A stretch of DNA of 64,000 nt from Miscanthus floridulus (taxonomy: Eukaryota; Streptophyta; Magnoliopsida; Poales; Poaceae), in contig NC_089598.1 in NCBI RefSeq assembly GCF_019320115.1, positions 79,734,570 to 79,798,569 of the forward strand, in the 5' to 3' direction. Shown here piece by piece: positions 33,592 to 46,243 of this stretch. The first letter of the stretch is position 1. Every line of letters begins with the position of its first letter. The position numbers and the translations under genes were made by a program. The notes under the pieces are model-generated. The model had not been told where the DNA came from, searched no databases, and worked only from the letters and a program-made list of their open reading frames with translations.

Positions 33592-34810
33592 GTGGTGATT
33601 AGCGAGACTGGAGGAGGAACATCTGGGTATGGTAATCCTTTACCTTTTGTTCTTTCAGTTTGTCTTTCACCTGAGTGGTGGATGGACAGCGGTGCTAATA
33701 TCCATATATGTGCTGATGTTTCTCTGTTTATTTCCTATCAGGCTGGCAGGACTGGAGCTATACTGATGGGAAACGGTTCACATGCATGTGTTCTTGGTGC
33801 TGGTACGGTCGTTCTAAAGTTTACTTCAGGAGAGATAGTGCTATTAAAAAACGTGCATCATTCCCCTCCATCAAGAATAATCTTGTTAGCGCTTCTCAAA
33901 TGTGTTGTGATGGCTTTCAAATTGTGCTTGAGTCTAATAAATGTGGTGTGTCGAGACATGGAACATTTGTTGGAAAAAGTTATGATTATGAAAGCTTGTT
34001 CCGCTTATCTTTGCTTGATGATGTGTGTAATAAAGTGGTGAACAATGTTAATATTTTGGATGAGTCGAATATATGGCATTCACGACTTTGTCACATTAAT
34101 TTTGGCTGTCTCACGCGGCTTGCAAATCTGAATTTAATCCCGAAATTTAACTTAGTCAAAGATTTTAAGTGTCAGGTGTGTGTACAATCGAAGCAACCGC
34201 GCAAGCCTCACAAGGCTACTAAGGCGAGGAACTTGGCACCATTAGAACTCGTTCATTCTGATTTATGCGAAATGAATGGCGAATTAACTAAAGATGATAG
34301 ACGATACTTTATGACATTTATAGATGATTGTACTAGATTTTGCTACGTATATTTATTGAAAACTAAAGATAAAGCATTGCATTATTTTAAAGTCTATAAA
34401 GCTGAGGTAGAAAATCAACTTGAGAAGAAAATCAAGCGTTTGCGGTCCGATCGTGGGGGAGAATATTTCTCAAATGAATTTTCTGAGTTTTGCGCGGTGC
34501 ATGGAATTATTCATGAGAGGATGCCACCATACTCACCACAGTCCAATGGGATTATAGAGAGAAAGAACCGCACTCTAACTAATTTGGTTAATGTCATGTT
34601 AGAGACTGCGGGACTATCTAAGAAATGGTGGGTGAGGCTATATTAATAGCATGTCATGTTCTGAATAGAGTGCCCACAAAGAACAAAGAAATTACACCAT
34701 TCGAGAAATGGGAGAAGAAGAGATTAAATCTCTCTTACCTGCAAACTTAGGGTTGTTTGGCAAAGACGAATGTGCCAATAAATAAAAAGCGAAAGCTTAG
34801 ACCGAAGACT
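33592..34810 (+). pseudogene. copia protease and integrase (degenerate)
   Basis: The protease motif WWMDSGANIHIC lies near 33680. A frameshift near 33800 leads into the second reading frame with IWHSRLCHINFG, a CQVCVQSKQPRKPH zinc-binding segment and the integrase core. First Asp in LVHSDLCEMNG, second in LRSDRGGEYF, Glu in NGIIERKNRT, so the DDE triad is still legible. The frame breaks near 34640 (WWVRLY*). Confidence 0.88.
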
Positions 34811-34815
34811 ATTGA

Positions 34816-36458
34816 TTGTGTTTTTTTGGTTATGCTATTCACAACGTAGGTTATAGATTTTTAATCATAAATTCTAGTGTTCCTGAGATGGCTGTTGATA
34901 CAATCATAGAATCTAGAGACCCTACATTTTTTGAGAATGAGTTTTCCATGAAAAATACACCTAACACGACTAGTCATGAATTTATAATTCCCCATGAGCA
35001 TAAAAATTTGACTCTGATAAAACAAACTGAGGAACCCTATTTGCAAAATCCTAAGAAGGATGACACTATAGTCACTAGAAAGAGTAAGAGACAGAGGACT
35101 ACAAAGTCTTTTGGTAATGACTATATTGTATACCTTGTGGATGACACATCAACGACCATTGAAGAGGCATATTCCTCTTCTGATGCTGACTTATGGAAGA
35201 AAGCAGTACGGAGTGAGATGGATTCTGTTATGTCTAATGGAACTGGGGAAATAGTTGATCGTCCCTATGGGTGAAGCCTATAGGGTGCAAATGGGTGTTC
35301 AGGAAAAAACTTAGGCCTGATGGTACTATCGAGAGGTATAAGGCAAGGCTTGTGGCCAAGGGCTATACTCAAAAGGAAGGTGAGGATTTCTTTGATACTT
35401 ATTCACCGGTTGTCCGATTGACCACAATTCGAGTTTTGCTTTCCCTGACAGCCTCTTATGGTCTTATCGTTTATCAAATGGACGTTAAGACAGCTTTCCT
35501 AAATGGAGAGGTGGAGGAGAAGATCTATATGGATCAGCTGGATGGGTTTGTAGCAAATGGTCAAGAATACAAGGTGTGTAAATTATTAAAGTCATTATAT
35601 GGCCTAAAATAAGCTCCTAAGCAGTGGCACGAGAAGTTCGACAGAACTTTAACATCTGTTGGCTTTGTTGTGAATGAAGCTGATAAATATGTGTACTATC
35701 GGTATGGTGGGGGTGAAGGAGTCATTTTGTGCTTATATGTTGATGACATACTGATCTTTGGATCCAGCCTCAAAGTGATTGAGGAGGTGAAGGAATTCTT
35801 AACAAATAATTTTAAGATAAAAGATTTGGGAGAGGCTGATGTTATTCTTAATATCAAGCTTCTGAGAGAAGGTGATGGTGGGATAACTCTGTTACAATCC
35901 CACTATGTGGAAAATGTGCTGAGTCGCTTTGGGTTTAGTGACTGTGCACCTACTCCTACACCTTATGACCCTAGTGTGCTATTGAGGAAAAATTAGAGAA
36001 TAGCAATGGATCAGTTGAGATATTCCTAGATCATTGGTTTGCTCATGTATCTTGCTAGTGCAATAAGGCCTGACATCTCATTTGCTGTGTCCAAGCTAAG
36101 CCGGTTTGTGTCAAATCCAGGAGATGATCACTGGCGTGCTCTTGAGAGAGTGATGCGCTATCTAAAGGGTACTATGAGCTATGATATTCGTTATACCGGA
36201 CATCCGAAAGTGCTGAAAGGCTATTGTGATGCCAACTGGATCTCTGATGCTGATGAGCTTTATGCCACAAGTGGATATGTGTCTTCGCTTGGAGGTGGCG
36301 CTGTTTTCTGGAAGTCTTGTAAACAGACTATCTTAATGAAATCTACAATGAAAGCAGAACTCATAGCATTAGATAGTGGCTTCGTGATCTCCTTATGAAT
36401 TTATCGGTTGTTGAAAAACCCAAACCAGCTATTTCTATGAACTGTGTTAACCATAGAA
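34816..36458 (+). pseudogene. copia reverse transcriptase and RNase H (degenerate)
   Basis: The integrase tail and linker (34816-35274) precede RT with [27 protein letters not shown] and [17 protein letters not shown] replaces Gln in YGLK*APKQWH (35610-35612). The catalytic LYVDDILIF is near 35740. RNase H shows MRYLKGT, GYCDANWISD and TSGYVSSLGGGAVFWKS. A frameshift near 36360 precedes the last legible segment, WLRDLLMNLSVVEKP. Not functional. Confidence 0.9.
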
Positions 36459-36848
36459 AATAAAAAATAAAATGGAAAATTAAAAGAATGGAAGCAAAAA
36501 AAGAAAAAATAGAACCAAAGCAATGAAAAAGAAAAGAAAGTACCGATCCTGGCATCCACACGCGCGCTCTCTCTCTCTCTCTTACCATGGCCCGTGGGGG
36601 TGTCGGAGGGTGGATCCCATCTGACTGGTTATCAGTGATGGTTTCCGCTCGCTCGCAGCCACGCCGGGGCTTGCATAGGCTACCAATCAGACATGGAATC
36701 CTCCGCCCCCAGTCACTTTCAAAAAAGGGTAAGGTCTTGGTCGCGTGTTCTATCCCTTAGGTCTCAGTTTGAAACTGTATACAAAAGGATAAGGCGGTTA
36801 GAAGCAAAGAGTTGTATATATAAACATGGCTGGTCTTGAGTTTTTTTA

Positions 36849-38331
36849 TTAGCAAATATACCCGTGCGTTGCAACGGAAAAAAATGTATCAAATGTTTAT
36901 GAAAAACGGAGAGAGGAAATGCTGCATAACTACTTTCATTTTTTATTAAATTTGACTGTTATACTTTATTTTGCGACAATTATATGACATCTAAAACACA
37001 ACAATTAAATAATACGACAATGTATAATTCTCACGTTTCTAAGAACAAAAATATTTGCTCGTACATAAATCACAAAAAATATTTGCTCGTACATACATCT
37101 GTTGGTACAATTAAATATCAAGTTTCAAATTCTTTTTAACACACGTAAAAATTTGTAATTCAAGTTGACGTAGAGTTATAGTTATTGATATGTTAGGGCT
37201 GGTATGTCCGATTATTATGAAAGGAGGCCTCTCTCAATTTTTCACATGATGACATACTCGGGGATTGCACCGGTGCAATAATTGAGGATATACAGACCGC
37301 ACATTGGGTTACAAACTACTTATGATCTAGTCTCACGGTTTGATTAGTTGGACTATCCACAGAAGCGGGTTATAAGAGTTTTTCTTTTAATAAAAATTAC
37401 ATTAATAACTTCATGGTGGAAAACATTTCGTTTTCAATGAAAGGTTATGAGTTCAAAGCCTGTTGTCTTGCTTTTATTCTTTATTTTTACTTTTATTATT
37501 CATCTATCAGTTTTTTTCGCATTCATATTTATTGAACATGTTGGAATGGGAGAAAAAAAGACAAAAAAAAAAGGAAAAAGGCATCCAAACGGAAAAAGAA
37601 ATTGACCCTCTGCGTGACACACGAAAACTCACGGACGGTACTCCTATGCGTGACGAATGACTCTATCTCTTTCTCTTGATGAAAATTGGAACGTCCTAGA
37701 AAGAGAAAAAGAAAAAAGATTGATACCAAGACGCTTCCGAGGTCGGTGGGTGTGGAAACAGAAAACAAATGGCTGACCATGCAGAATGGCAACAAAAGCC
37801 AGAACGACTCTCAACTCCAGAATGGTGCAGAACAGGAGCAAAACAAAAAGGAGCGGCAGAATGACTCTTGACTCTTGAGTCTCAAACGGGCACGGACATG
37901 GCGCGAGGGGCAGAGCGGGAGCAATACAGAAAGCAGCGGCAAACCGACTCCCAGACAGGCACGAACTATATCTTGTTTATTCTTATTCTATGATAAAGAA
38001 CATAAGACAAAAAGAAATTGGATGATCCTAATCAGGTCAAAAAGATCTATTATTTATTTTGAATAGTGTATTTATTTTTAATGTATAAAAACATATTCTT
38101 TATTATGAATGTAATATACTGTATTTATTATTTTTAATATTTACTTTTTGGAAACAATAAACCATAAGACTATAAAAGCGGAGGCAGGGTCGGCAGAAAA
38201 AAAGATCTCACCTAATCGGAATCATTTTTTTTATTAAAGCGTGTGGAGGAATAAACAAAACCATAACCTCTCACATACGTACGGCTGAAAAAAAAATCGA
38301 ACTCTCCTTAATATAGTATTTTAATATTAGA
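36849..38331 (-). mobile_element. Probable non-autonomous Helitron
   Basis: On the minus strand the left edge reads CCGTTGCAACGCACGG (hairpin, 36877-36862), then GTATATTTG, then CTAA|T, the standard Helitron 3' end seen in grasses. A candidate 5' end lies near 38331, where the minus strand reads TCTAATATTAAAATAC then TATATTAAGGAGAG, resembling grass Helitron 5' ends. The base before it is not the expected A, so the 5' end is tentative. No Rep/helicase was seen; the contents are AT-rich and unassigned. Confidence 0.5.
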
Positions 38332-41300
38332 ATCTAACTCGTATGAACATGACTCATGAGTCTAGATACGGAAGGCGCGATTTAATACATCTTAGAATCG
38401 ATATCGATCATCATGGGACACGAGCTGTTCTGACTCGTACCGTGGTACGGGTCATATAAATGAGAGTGAGATAGGATTAGGATTCTTACTGGGGTCACTC
38501 AAGACTTAAAGGACCTATTTGGATTAGGATTTGGATTCATACCTATCCAGGTATCCAGGTTACCTTGAGATAGCCTACGTATAATAGAAAGTTGTAGAGA
38601 GATGAATAGAAATAGTTTTCACATTCATGGAATTAGTTAGAGGAGGCCATACAAAAAAAAATGGTACCAAAAAATAGGCTAAAATTTAGTCTCTTTATTG
38701 TTAGGTATAGATTTACCCAGAAAGAAACTAATTTTTTATAGACATAATAATACTAGTAGTATTACTCATTGCTAAAATCGTTTATTACGACTAATAAGCA
38801 ATTAACTGAATGCAAAAGCAATATTTATTTGAAATAATTTGTATATATATATATATATATTAAGTTACCTAAAAAATTTCTCCAAACATTCCTCGACGCG
38901 AAGTCATTGATGATGGTGTCAATATCAATCTCATCCAACAATCGCTTCTCAATGCATAAGTATACTTTCATTTGTCATTGCCATAAGCATATTTCTTGAT
39001 GATGACATGGTACTTTTTTAAAAATTTAGAGAAACAATTAGTGCCTGCAATTTCAAATAATATCAGTACGCTAGACAAGAACATTCACAAAAACTAAAGA
39101 ATTATACACTACCTTGGGGAGTCAAGTGCCTAGCAGATTAAATATTTGAATACTCAACTAAATCATAATTTGCAAATCCCAAATGATGTCCGGGTCTCTG
39201 AATCACTGATTAATCAATCGCAAAAGCATAACTACTCAATTACATAAAATAGGGCAGCGTCGGCTGGTTGCTGCCGCCTGCCGGCTAGAATACGTCATCG
39301 TAGACAGGTGGACTCGCCCTCGCCCTACACGGAATTGCGGATCACGTGCAGACATGCCCGAAGCCCGGCCGGCGTCTCGCTCTGCCTTGCGGCGGTGGCA
39401 TCTAGCATGACCGCGTGAGGAAGGCCAACAGTTGAACCAGACCGAGAAGTCGGAGACGAGTAGCGTCGCGCGGAGCGTGATCTGGTCTGGCGTATGTTAC
39501 TAGGCTGCGTACTCCATGTTACTGGGCTCAAATAATACTGAATAGTATTAATGTATGCACAGGCCATTGGCTCCCTGGGCCTCGGACACGGCTGCCCCTC
39601 TCGCCCCCTCGGGCCGGGCCTGTATATACACACACAAAAAGCCGGAAGAAACAGGCTTCCGATCGATATTTTGCACACCAAGGACCACAGCCATGAATTA
39701 ATTATAGAAAAATATAGACCTAAAGTTACAGTAAAAAATTTATACTAAAACATAACATATTATATGTTCACTGTATAGATCTACTCACGTGGAGTCCAAC
39801 AAAATTGATTTTTTATTTTATAATTTTTTTTAATTTACTATAATTTTTCAAAGATTCAGCCTAAATAAATAAATAAATAAGATAAAGATAAAACCGTCTT
39901 TGAAATCCGCTTATAACCGGCCAGGGAGGTAAAATGAATTGTTTTAAAAGTCCAGGGAGTTGGTTTACCCGATTTTAAAGTTTAGGGAGAAAATAGACTT
40001 TCGCAAAAGTTAAAGGAAGTAATGTTGATTTATTCCACTGCTGTATGCACCGTTTGCCTTGATCGTAAAACAAACCAATGATACTGAGCTGGAGCGAGGA
40101 CGTGGTTTTAATTTCTTATGCTTCCAACACACAAGAGAAGAAAAGGATCGATCCCCCACCCGGCCCAACCCCACCAATTCAACGCTGCCTCACTTCACAT
40201 GTGGGTCACCAATGATGAAAAGTCAACCACCACCCTTCCATTAGCGTCATCTCCGAACTATGTGAGTAAAAGTTGTTTTCTACATCTATACTTAAAAATA
40301 AAAAGATTTCTTGAGACCGGCCCTAGGATAATAGAGACGGACACAAAGTTTGTGTGTCTCCTAAAACATGTACAATGACTGTGCAATCCTTAATAGTTCA
40401 CAATTAGCTGCTAGCTACACCAGGTGCATTTCCCCAAGGATGCCCCAAAGTTCATCCACCAAATTGTAATACGGAATCATCTTCAAAGATTTCGATCAGA
40501 GTTGGCATATTCTAAACATAAATAGCCCTGAAGCCACCGATATGACACCTAGCATGGATACTCAGTCCTGAGTGAAAAAGATACCGTGAGAACGATCTTT
40601 TTTAATAAAATCATCACACAATAAATCAACAAAACCTAAATTTCAGTACAGGTAGTGATTTGGTTGCTATAACATGAAAAAGAGTAATTTTGTTTTTATT
40701 TTTTGCAATTTTAACTCTGTGCTTCGTTTAGTGTTTGGACAAAAAAATGTGAAGGCGGATTTTTTGCCCTTAGGGGCATGTGCTCCCACCCCTTGCACCT
40801 TTAGATGTGTATGGGATGTGTGCACTGCAGGAGAGAGACAATATGCAGCCTTAACTTTCCCTAGTCACGACGTACTGTGCCTGTGGCCTGGTCTAGATGG
40901 CAGGCGTGTATGCAGCTTCGTCGATTCGAAATGGTGGGCCAAGACTCCATCTGTCTGCCACACGTGGCTCCAAATCCAAACTCTATCTTGGCGTCAAATA
41001 CGTGGACGACTCCAACTCTAAGGTAGTGTTTGGTTCATGGGATTTGCAGGACAAAACAACCTCCTTAGCTCATTTGGTTCAGAGTTGCTGAGAGGCAGAG
41101 ACATCCTAGTTGGAAATATAACTATAGATCCCTTGACTCTGCATCCCACCTATTTCGATTTTTGACAGACAGAGTCATCCCCCCCCCCCGCCACTCATAC
41201 CCCTCACCACTTGACTCCGCTCTGTATGCAAACAAATCCCTCAATCTGGTGGCGATTATGCATCCAACAGGCGCAGGTGACGGTGGTCTAGCAACCCGCA

Positions 41301-41441
41301 TAGCAAAGGGCCACCAGGAGGATGCGTCCGTGGTGGGGCGGCTTGCTGTCTTATGGCCAAGAGCAGTAGCGCACAAGCTCGATGACCAAGGGCGGCGGCA
41401 CAGGCCAACTTGTAGTTGCATGAAGCGGCAGCGTGCCCAAC
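38332..41441. other. Intergenic DNA, no confident gene
   Basis: A (TA)n tract lies at 38842-38861. A GC-rich patch at 39240-39640 has an open minus-strand frame ending GLRACLHVIRNSV, but no recognisable domain; it may be a captured fragment. 41180-41191 is a poly-C run. Around 41030 there is a MITE-like start (GTGTTTGGTTCATGGGATT) without a found partner. Nothing else was recognised. Confidence 0.35.
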
Positions 41442-42071
41442 TGTAGCGTCGAGATGGTGGACTAAAGTAGGGGTGAATAGTTCTTTCAAAAATTAATCGC
41501 ACATGCTAACCGGAATAAATACGGAGTTAAAACTAACGGTCTAGCCAAGACTATACCCCTCTATCTAAGTTCTCTAGCACCTTACAAAGATACTAATTAA
41601 ACAACTAAGGTTTTGGGCTAGCTAGAGCTCACCTAACAATTATAGCTTACAAGGTCACACAAACCTATGCAACTAATACTTCAAGCAACCAGGAGAGCTC
41701 CTACACAATCTAGTAAGCAAAAGCACAAAGCTCCTAAACTCACTAGCAATGCTCAATAACAAGGCTACACAAGCCAAATTAGAGAGTGCAATTTACTTAG
41801 CTACACAAACTAAGCAAGCCAACTAATTTACTACAAAAGTAAACTAGTTACACAAGGGAGCTACTTCTATGCTACATAAGCAAGAAAGTAACTAGCAAGC
41901 TACACAAGCTAACTAATTACTAGAGCAATTACACAAGCACAATGTATATGAGAGTAAATATAAGCTTGTGTAAAGGGAATACAAACCAATGGGAAGACAA
42001 GGATGATACAGTGATTTGTATCCCGAGGTTCACTTAGTCGCCACCAAGCTAGTCCCCGTTGTGTCGATCGC
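41442..42071 (-). repeat. SIRE-like 3' LTR, distal segment
   Basis: Starts TGTAGCGTCGAGATGGTGGA and matches the 5' LTR remnant at 58492-58655 up to TACTAATTAAACA. It contains many short ACACAAGC/CTAACTAA-type repeats. It ends in ATCGC, the left target-site copy of the Athila insertion, and resumes at 54501. Confidence 0.82.
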
Positions 42072-42293
42072 TGTTGACATTTCTTAGCGCAATCATCAAG
42101 TATGGAGGTTTTAAGTCTATCCCCGGCAACAGCGCCAGAAATGCTTGTTGGCATTTCTTAGCGTAATCACCAAGTATGGAGGTTTTAAGTCCATCTCTGG
42201 CAACGGCGCCAGAAATGCTTATTGGCATTTCTTAGCGCAATCACCAAGTATGGAGGTTTTAAGTCCATCCTCGGCAACGGCGCCAGAAATGCA
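42072..42293 (-). repeat. 74-bp tandem units carrying tRNA-Asp primer-site copies, three units
   Basis: Units start at 42072, 42146 and 42220. Each carries a complement of the Athila primer-binding site: 42120-42137, 42194-42211 and 42268-42285 (plus strand ...GGCAACGGCGCCA, the 3' end of plant tRNA-Asp). The same units occur twice in the other LTR, at 53391 and 53465. They therefore belong to the LTR, not only to the leader. Confidence 0.85.
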
Positions 42294-43829
42294 TGTTGAT
42301 ATTTCTTAACGCCATCACTAAGATTGAGTAAACCTTAGTGACTTCGCTAAGAAACACCAACTACGATAGTTCTTAATGAATACAGAAAATATTTGTAAGC
42401 GCACGAATCTATCGTTGTAGCATTTCACCCGAAAGTATTCAAGGTATCATTATTTATATTTTCCCAAAGGAGGGCAAGGTATAAGAGTCTAGCATGAGCA
42501 TGAACTAGATTACATACTTGCATAGTGAACCATAGACATGACATGGGTAAAAATGGTATTTCAAGGATAGTGGACACACATCTGAGCCAACCTCAAGAAT
42601 AAAAGGAAAACAAAGAATAAAATAATATTCCTACATGGAGCCAACATGTTCTAATATAGCCATGTAAAGAACAAGTGATGATCATACAAATTACATGATT
42701 AGAGCTAGAACTGAGTGTAAGAAAGGTCGGGAGGCCATTGAGTACTAGTCTGTCAGCAACCTCGTGTGACAATTTAGACTCCTACACCGTACCCGAACGT
42801 GGGGGGTTACAAGGGACAGACATGGCTATCACCACCTGCCGCCTACCCCTCAATCGAAGAGTAAGAAATGCATTCACCTGTTTCTCCATACCCAAGCACC
42901 ATGCTTGTGTACACAGAAACTACCCAAATTCCCCTGGGTTCCTAACCCTATGGATCGACAGATAAAGAACTTGGGCACAGCCAAAGGCACAATGAACCGC
43001 CACCTCAACTTAGCACTAATTCTACTCATATATGTTATATGAATGATTAAACATAAAGTTATACATGTCAAGATCGTAATAGACAAACTATAAGCTAGTT
43101 CATATATCATGATTATAACATGAGAACTATAGTCTAGTTCTATAGCACAACTATATTTAGGATATGAGAGCATGACTTTGGAAGAAATCTTCATAATATT
43201 CAAACCAAGCTTTCTCTCTTTTCTCCCAAGAAGCCAAGCCCTCCTTGATAGCTCTTGCCAGCTCCAAACTACTACTAAAAGCTAAAAGAGTACAAGAGTG
43301 TGATAGTGAGGTAGAGGCTTCAAATGTTAGTGTGTGTTGAAAGGTGAGCACTACCCTCTTCTTATACTAGTGAGATGGTCGGTTTGGCATTGAAAAAAAA
43401 GGAAACCACTGTGAACCGCCTATGCATGGCGGCATGCAACTGCCGGAGAAGCATGGGCCCAAGAGGCGGCAGCTAGGGTATGGCCGCACCCCTGGTGCGC
43501 CTGCACCCTGGTGGGCCTACCTCGTGACCGCCTTTGTGTGGTCAGTTCTTGGGTTGGCCTGGGCCTCATCCACATCGGTGCTCAGCCCAGATTCACTAGT
43601 TGCTTGGGCCTTTGCTTGGCTCTTTGATGTAGGATCTGCATTACGCTTTCTAGATTGCACATTTTGATCATTTTCCCATTTATTTGATATATGTGCCCTG
43701 TAAAACACTAAGTCTCCAATACATGTGAAAATAGGTCAATAATAAAAGCATATGTGTCAAAAGTATATTCATTTCTCCTATTTTGGATAGTAATTGGAAG
43801 TCAAATATTGTCGTTAAGGACTGCAAACA
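42072..43829 (-). repeat. 3' LTR of the minus-strand Athila-like element
   Basis: About 1,758 bp. It matches the right LTR (53391-54495) in two blocks: 42072 to about 42560, and about 43160 to 43829. The intervening 0.6 kb is missing from the right copy. It includes three 74-bp units at 42072-42293. Confidence 0.83.
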
Positions 43830-45799
43830 AATCCCCTAGGCTTAACCTTTGCTCGTCCCTATCTAAGTACTTGGTTGTTGATCAGGAGTTGATACTATAC
43901 CGAATATATTTCATAAGTGCCATGCCTATAATAAAGTATTCTTCCGCAATCTAAATAAGTTGGTATTTTTATCCACCCTTTACCTTGATTCGTGTGGGGC
44001 GTATAGCTTTTCCAAGTTCTTGGGTGGTTGCAAGATAGAACGGTTATAATAGAATCACCAATCATTCATTATTTGATTAACCATCTATCCGGAGGTTTTA
44101 TGAGTTTTGCAAGATAAATGTAAGTTCCTCAAATGATTCTCTCGATCGCTCAAAGTGTATGAAACCTCACCAAGGCATTTGGTATTTTGCGTTCTTTTTC
44201 ATATCCTACCACTAATGGTTTTTGAGTGGAGTTTTAGGTAGGTATTAAAGTGTGGCATACTTGTATCATATATTTTGCTAAGTTAAAAATTGAACCTCAA
44301 GGAGATGCAAGTCATACACTTTGATCAAGACGTGCAAGTGTATGATTTTTTTTTCATAAAGTCCTAATTCTAAATATTTTTGGTACTCCTTTGAATCATG
44401 AATCTCTCTCTTTTTGGATGAATGCATTTTATTTGAAAGTATGGGCTATCTTTATTTCTTTCTTTCTTTTTCTTTTGTTTTCTTCATGCTTTTTGGCATG
44501 CATTTTTTTCTCTCATGCCTTTTGGCATGGACATTTTTCTTTTCTTTCTTTTTTTAGCATAGCACATACTATTCTTTTTGGCATACAAAATTTTTGAGAG
44601 AGAGACACATGATACAGTGAATGGAGTAATTATTTAGTGGATGGAAAGACATGTTTTGCTTAACTTTTAGTGTAAGAGTCAGCAATTTATTTGTGGGTGC
44701 ATGTGTGTCTTGATCATGGGTGCATGACGAGAATCTCAATAAGGGTCACAACAATTTGACAAAGCTTAATGTAATAACAAGTAGCATATGACTAAGGTTT
44801 GAACTTGAATCATGTCATATGGCCTTGGTAGGTATTCATAATCATTGAGGAACTTTTGAATTTTAGTATTTTTAAAAGTAAAATCTCCGGATGTCAAGTT
44901 TCTCCTAGAACAAAGTCATAGTAAATTCTATTTGTACCATATCATAACTCATAACAACATAGAAAAGGAGCATGTATTTGCAAACCCACAAGCTTTCAGG
45001 TTTTTAGGAAGAGACATTTTTTTGCCAGCAAACTTAAATCTTGGAGAATACTAAGTTACACCCTAGACACAGATGAATTATAGACAGAGCAACTATTCAT
45101 TATTTTAACATAGGAGAAACTAAACATTCATAAAACACATAGGAGAGTGGAATTCATATTTTTGGTATTTTTATTATATTTTTTTGGTATTTTTAATTTG
45201 TCAGAATTTTTGAAATGCCAATAAATACTTAAATACAAAAAATAAATGCAAAAATTAAGAAGATACAAGGGTAGGGGGTCCTCCCCCAAGCTAGCTCAAG
45301 GCCGGTGGTCCAGGATTGTTTGCTTGGTGATGACTCCGTGGTACATTATTTATTTTAAAATTTTATTTTATTTAACTCATCCATGTCTATACTCAGCAGT
45401 TTTTGGTACAGTGATCAAACTAATTTTTAATTTGGTCAAGGTAGGCTATATAACCTAAGCACCATGCTTAATTTAAAAAGCCTATCAAAGTATGATCGCT
45501 AGAAATCATACCTCAAACCATAACATGCTTGCATAGATCATGAAAGGATAAACAAGATTTATTCAAGTGTAGATATATGAAATGTGAACTAATTGTCATT
45601 ATTTTAGCATAATTTAAAGCATAGTCTATAGTTTATTATCTAATATTTCTAAGCTAAGTAACTGTTTATTAAATCATGAATATAAAGGATAACAACCGAT
45701 TTACCTTTGGCAAGGGCTTATCGTTTTAAAGTCCACTTAGCAGGACTTCTTCTCCTTCACTCTTTGCTTGATGAAGGTATGTCCGAGCCTAGAGAAGTA
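43830..45799 (-). other. Non-coding 3' internal region of the Athila-like element
   Basis: AT-rich with homopyrimidine runs (44450-44560). On the minus strand AGCTAGCTTGGGGGAGGACC (about 45295-45276) is the purine-rich text usual downstream of Athila coding regions. No RT or integrase was found in either strand. The stretch separates the protease domain from the 3' LTR. Confidence 0.6.
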
Positions 45800-46243
45800 G
45801 GCTGTACCTTTTTCACCTGCCATACCTACTTAACACTTTTTCGTGGTTGTTTCTTGGGCTGTTTGTTTTTAGTATATTTATGCATGTCAAATCCATTGAA
45901 TGGACATCTCATTGTTTGTCTTTGAATGTGAAAGCTAACATGCCCAGATCTCACGTGGAGAACTGTATTTGTAGTGTTAAGAAATGGTCACCCTAGGAGG
46001 AGGGGAACTTCCTTATTGTGGCCCATGTCTAGCACGACAAAGTCTATAGGGATGTATGTGTCTTGAATTTTCACCAAGATATCCTTAGCTAATCCCTCCA
46101 GTTTTTGTGAAGATTGATCTGCCATCTGTAGTCGAAAGTGTGCAATGGACAAAGGTCCACCCAAAATCTTATCATATATTACCTTGGACATGACATTGAT
46201 GCTTGCTCCAAGGTCGCAGAAGGCATTGTGGAAGAGATACGGG
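45800..46243 (-). pseudogene. Athila-like aspartic protease domain (minus)
   Basis: The minus strand reads PYLFHNAFCDLGASINVMSK, with the protease triad written as DLGA, then FRLQMADQSSQ, IPIDFVVLDM and NKEVPLLLG, then an in-frame stop and PFLNTTNTVLHV. It is cut off on the right at 46243 by the plus-strand element, so the join to gag is lost. Confidence 0.82.

Larger units (their letters stand above)
32765..36458 (+). mobile_element. Ty1/copia element fragment, plus strand
   Basis: Contains gag, protease, integrase, RT and RNase H in copia order, without recognisable LTRs, primer-binding site or polypurine tract. It ends in RNase H around 36458. It differs from the minus-strand copia copy at 3.3-22 kb and belongs to a different family. 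Several frameshifts and stops are present. Confidence 0.88.

Noticed and set aside
39325..39681. 118-residue minus-strand open frame in a GC-rich patch
   Set aside because: No recognisable domain and no splice or promoter context. It is kept only as a note in the intergenic entry.
41442..42071. CRISPR-like array of short repeated words (ACACAAGC, CTAACTAA)
   Set aside because: Repeats are short, irregular and imperfect with no regular spacers, and they lie in a plant LTR.
42120..42285. tRNA-Asp 3'-end sequences
   Set aside because: Only the last 17-18 bases match tRNA-Asp and they recur every 74 bp. They are primer-binding-site complements, not tRNA genes.
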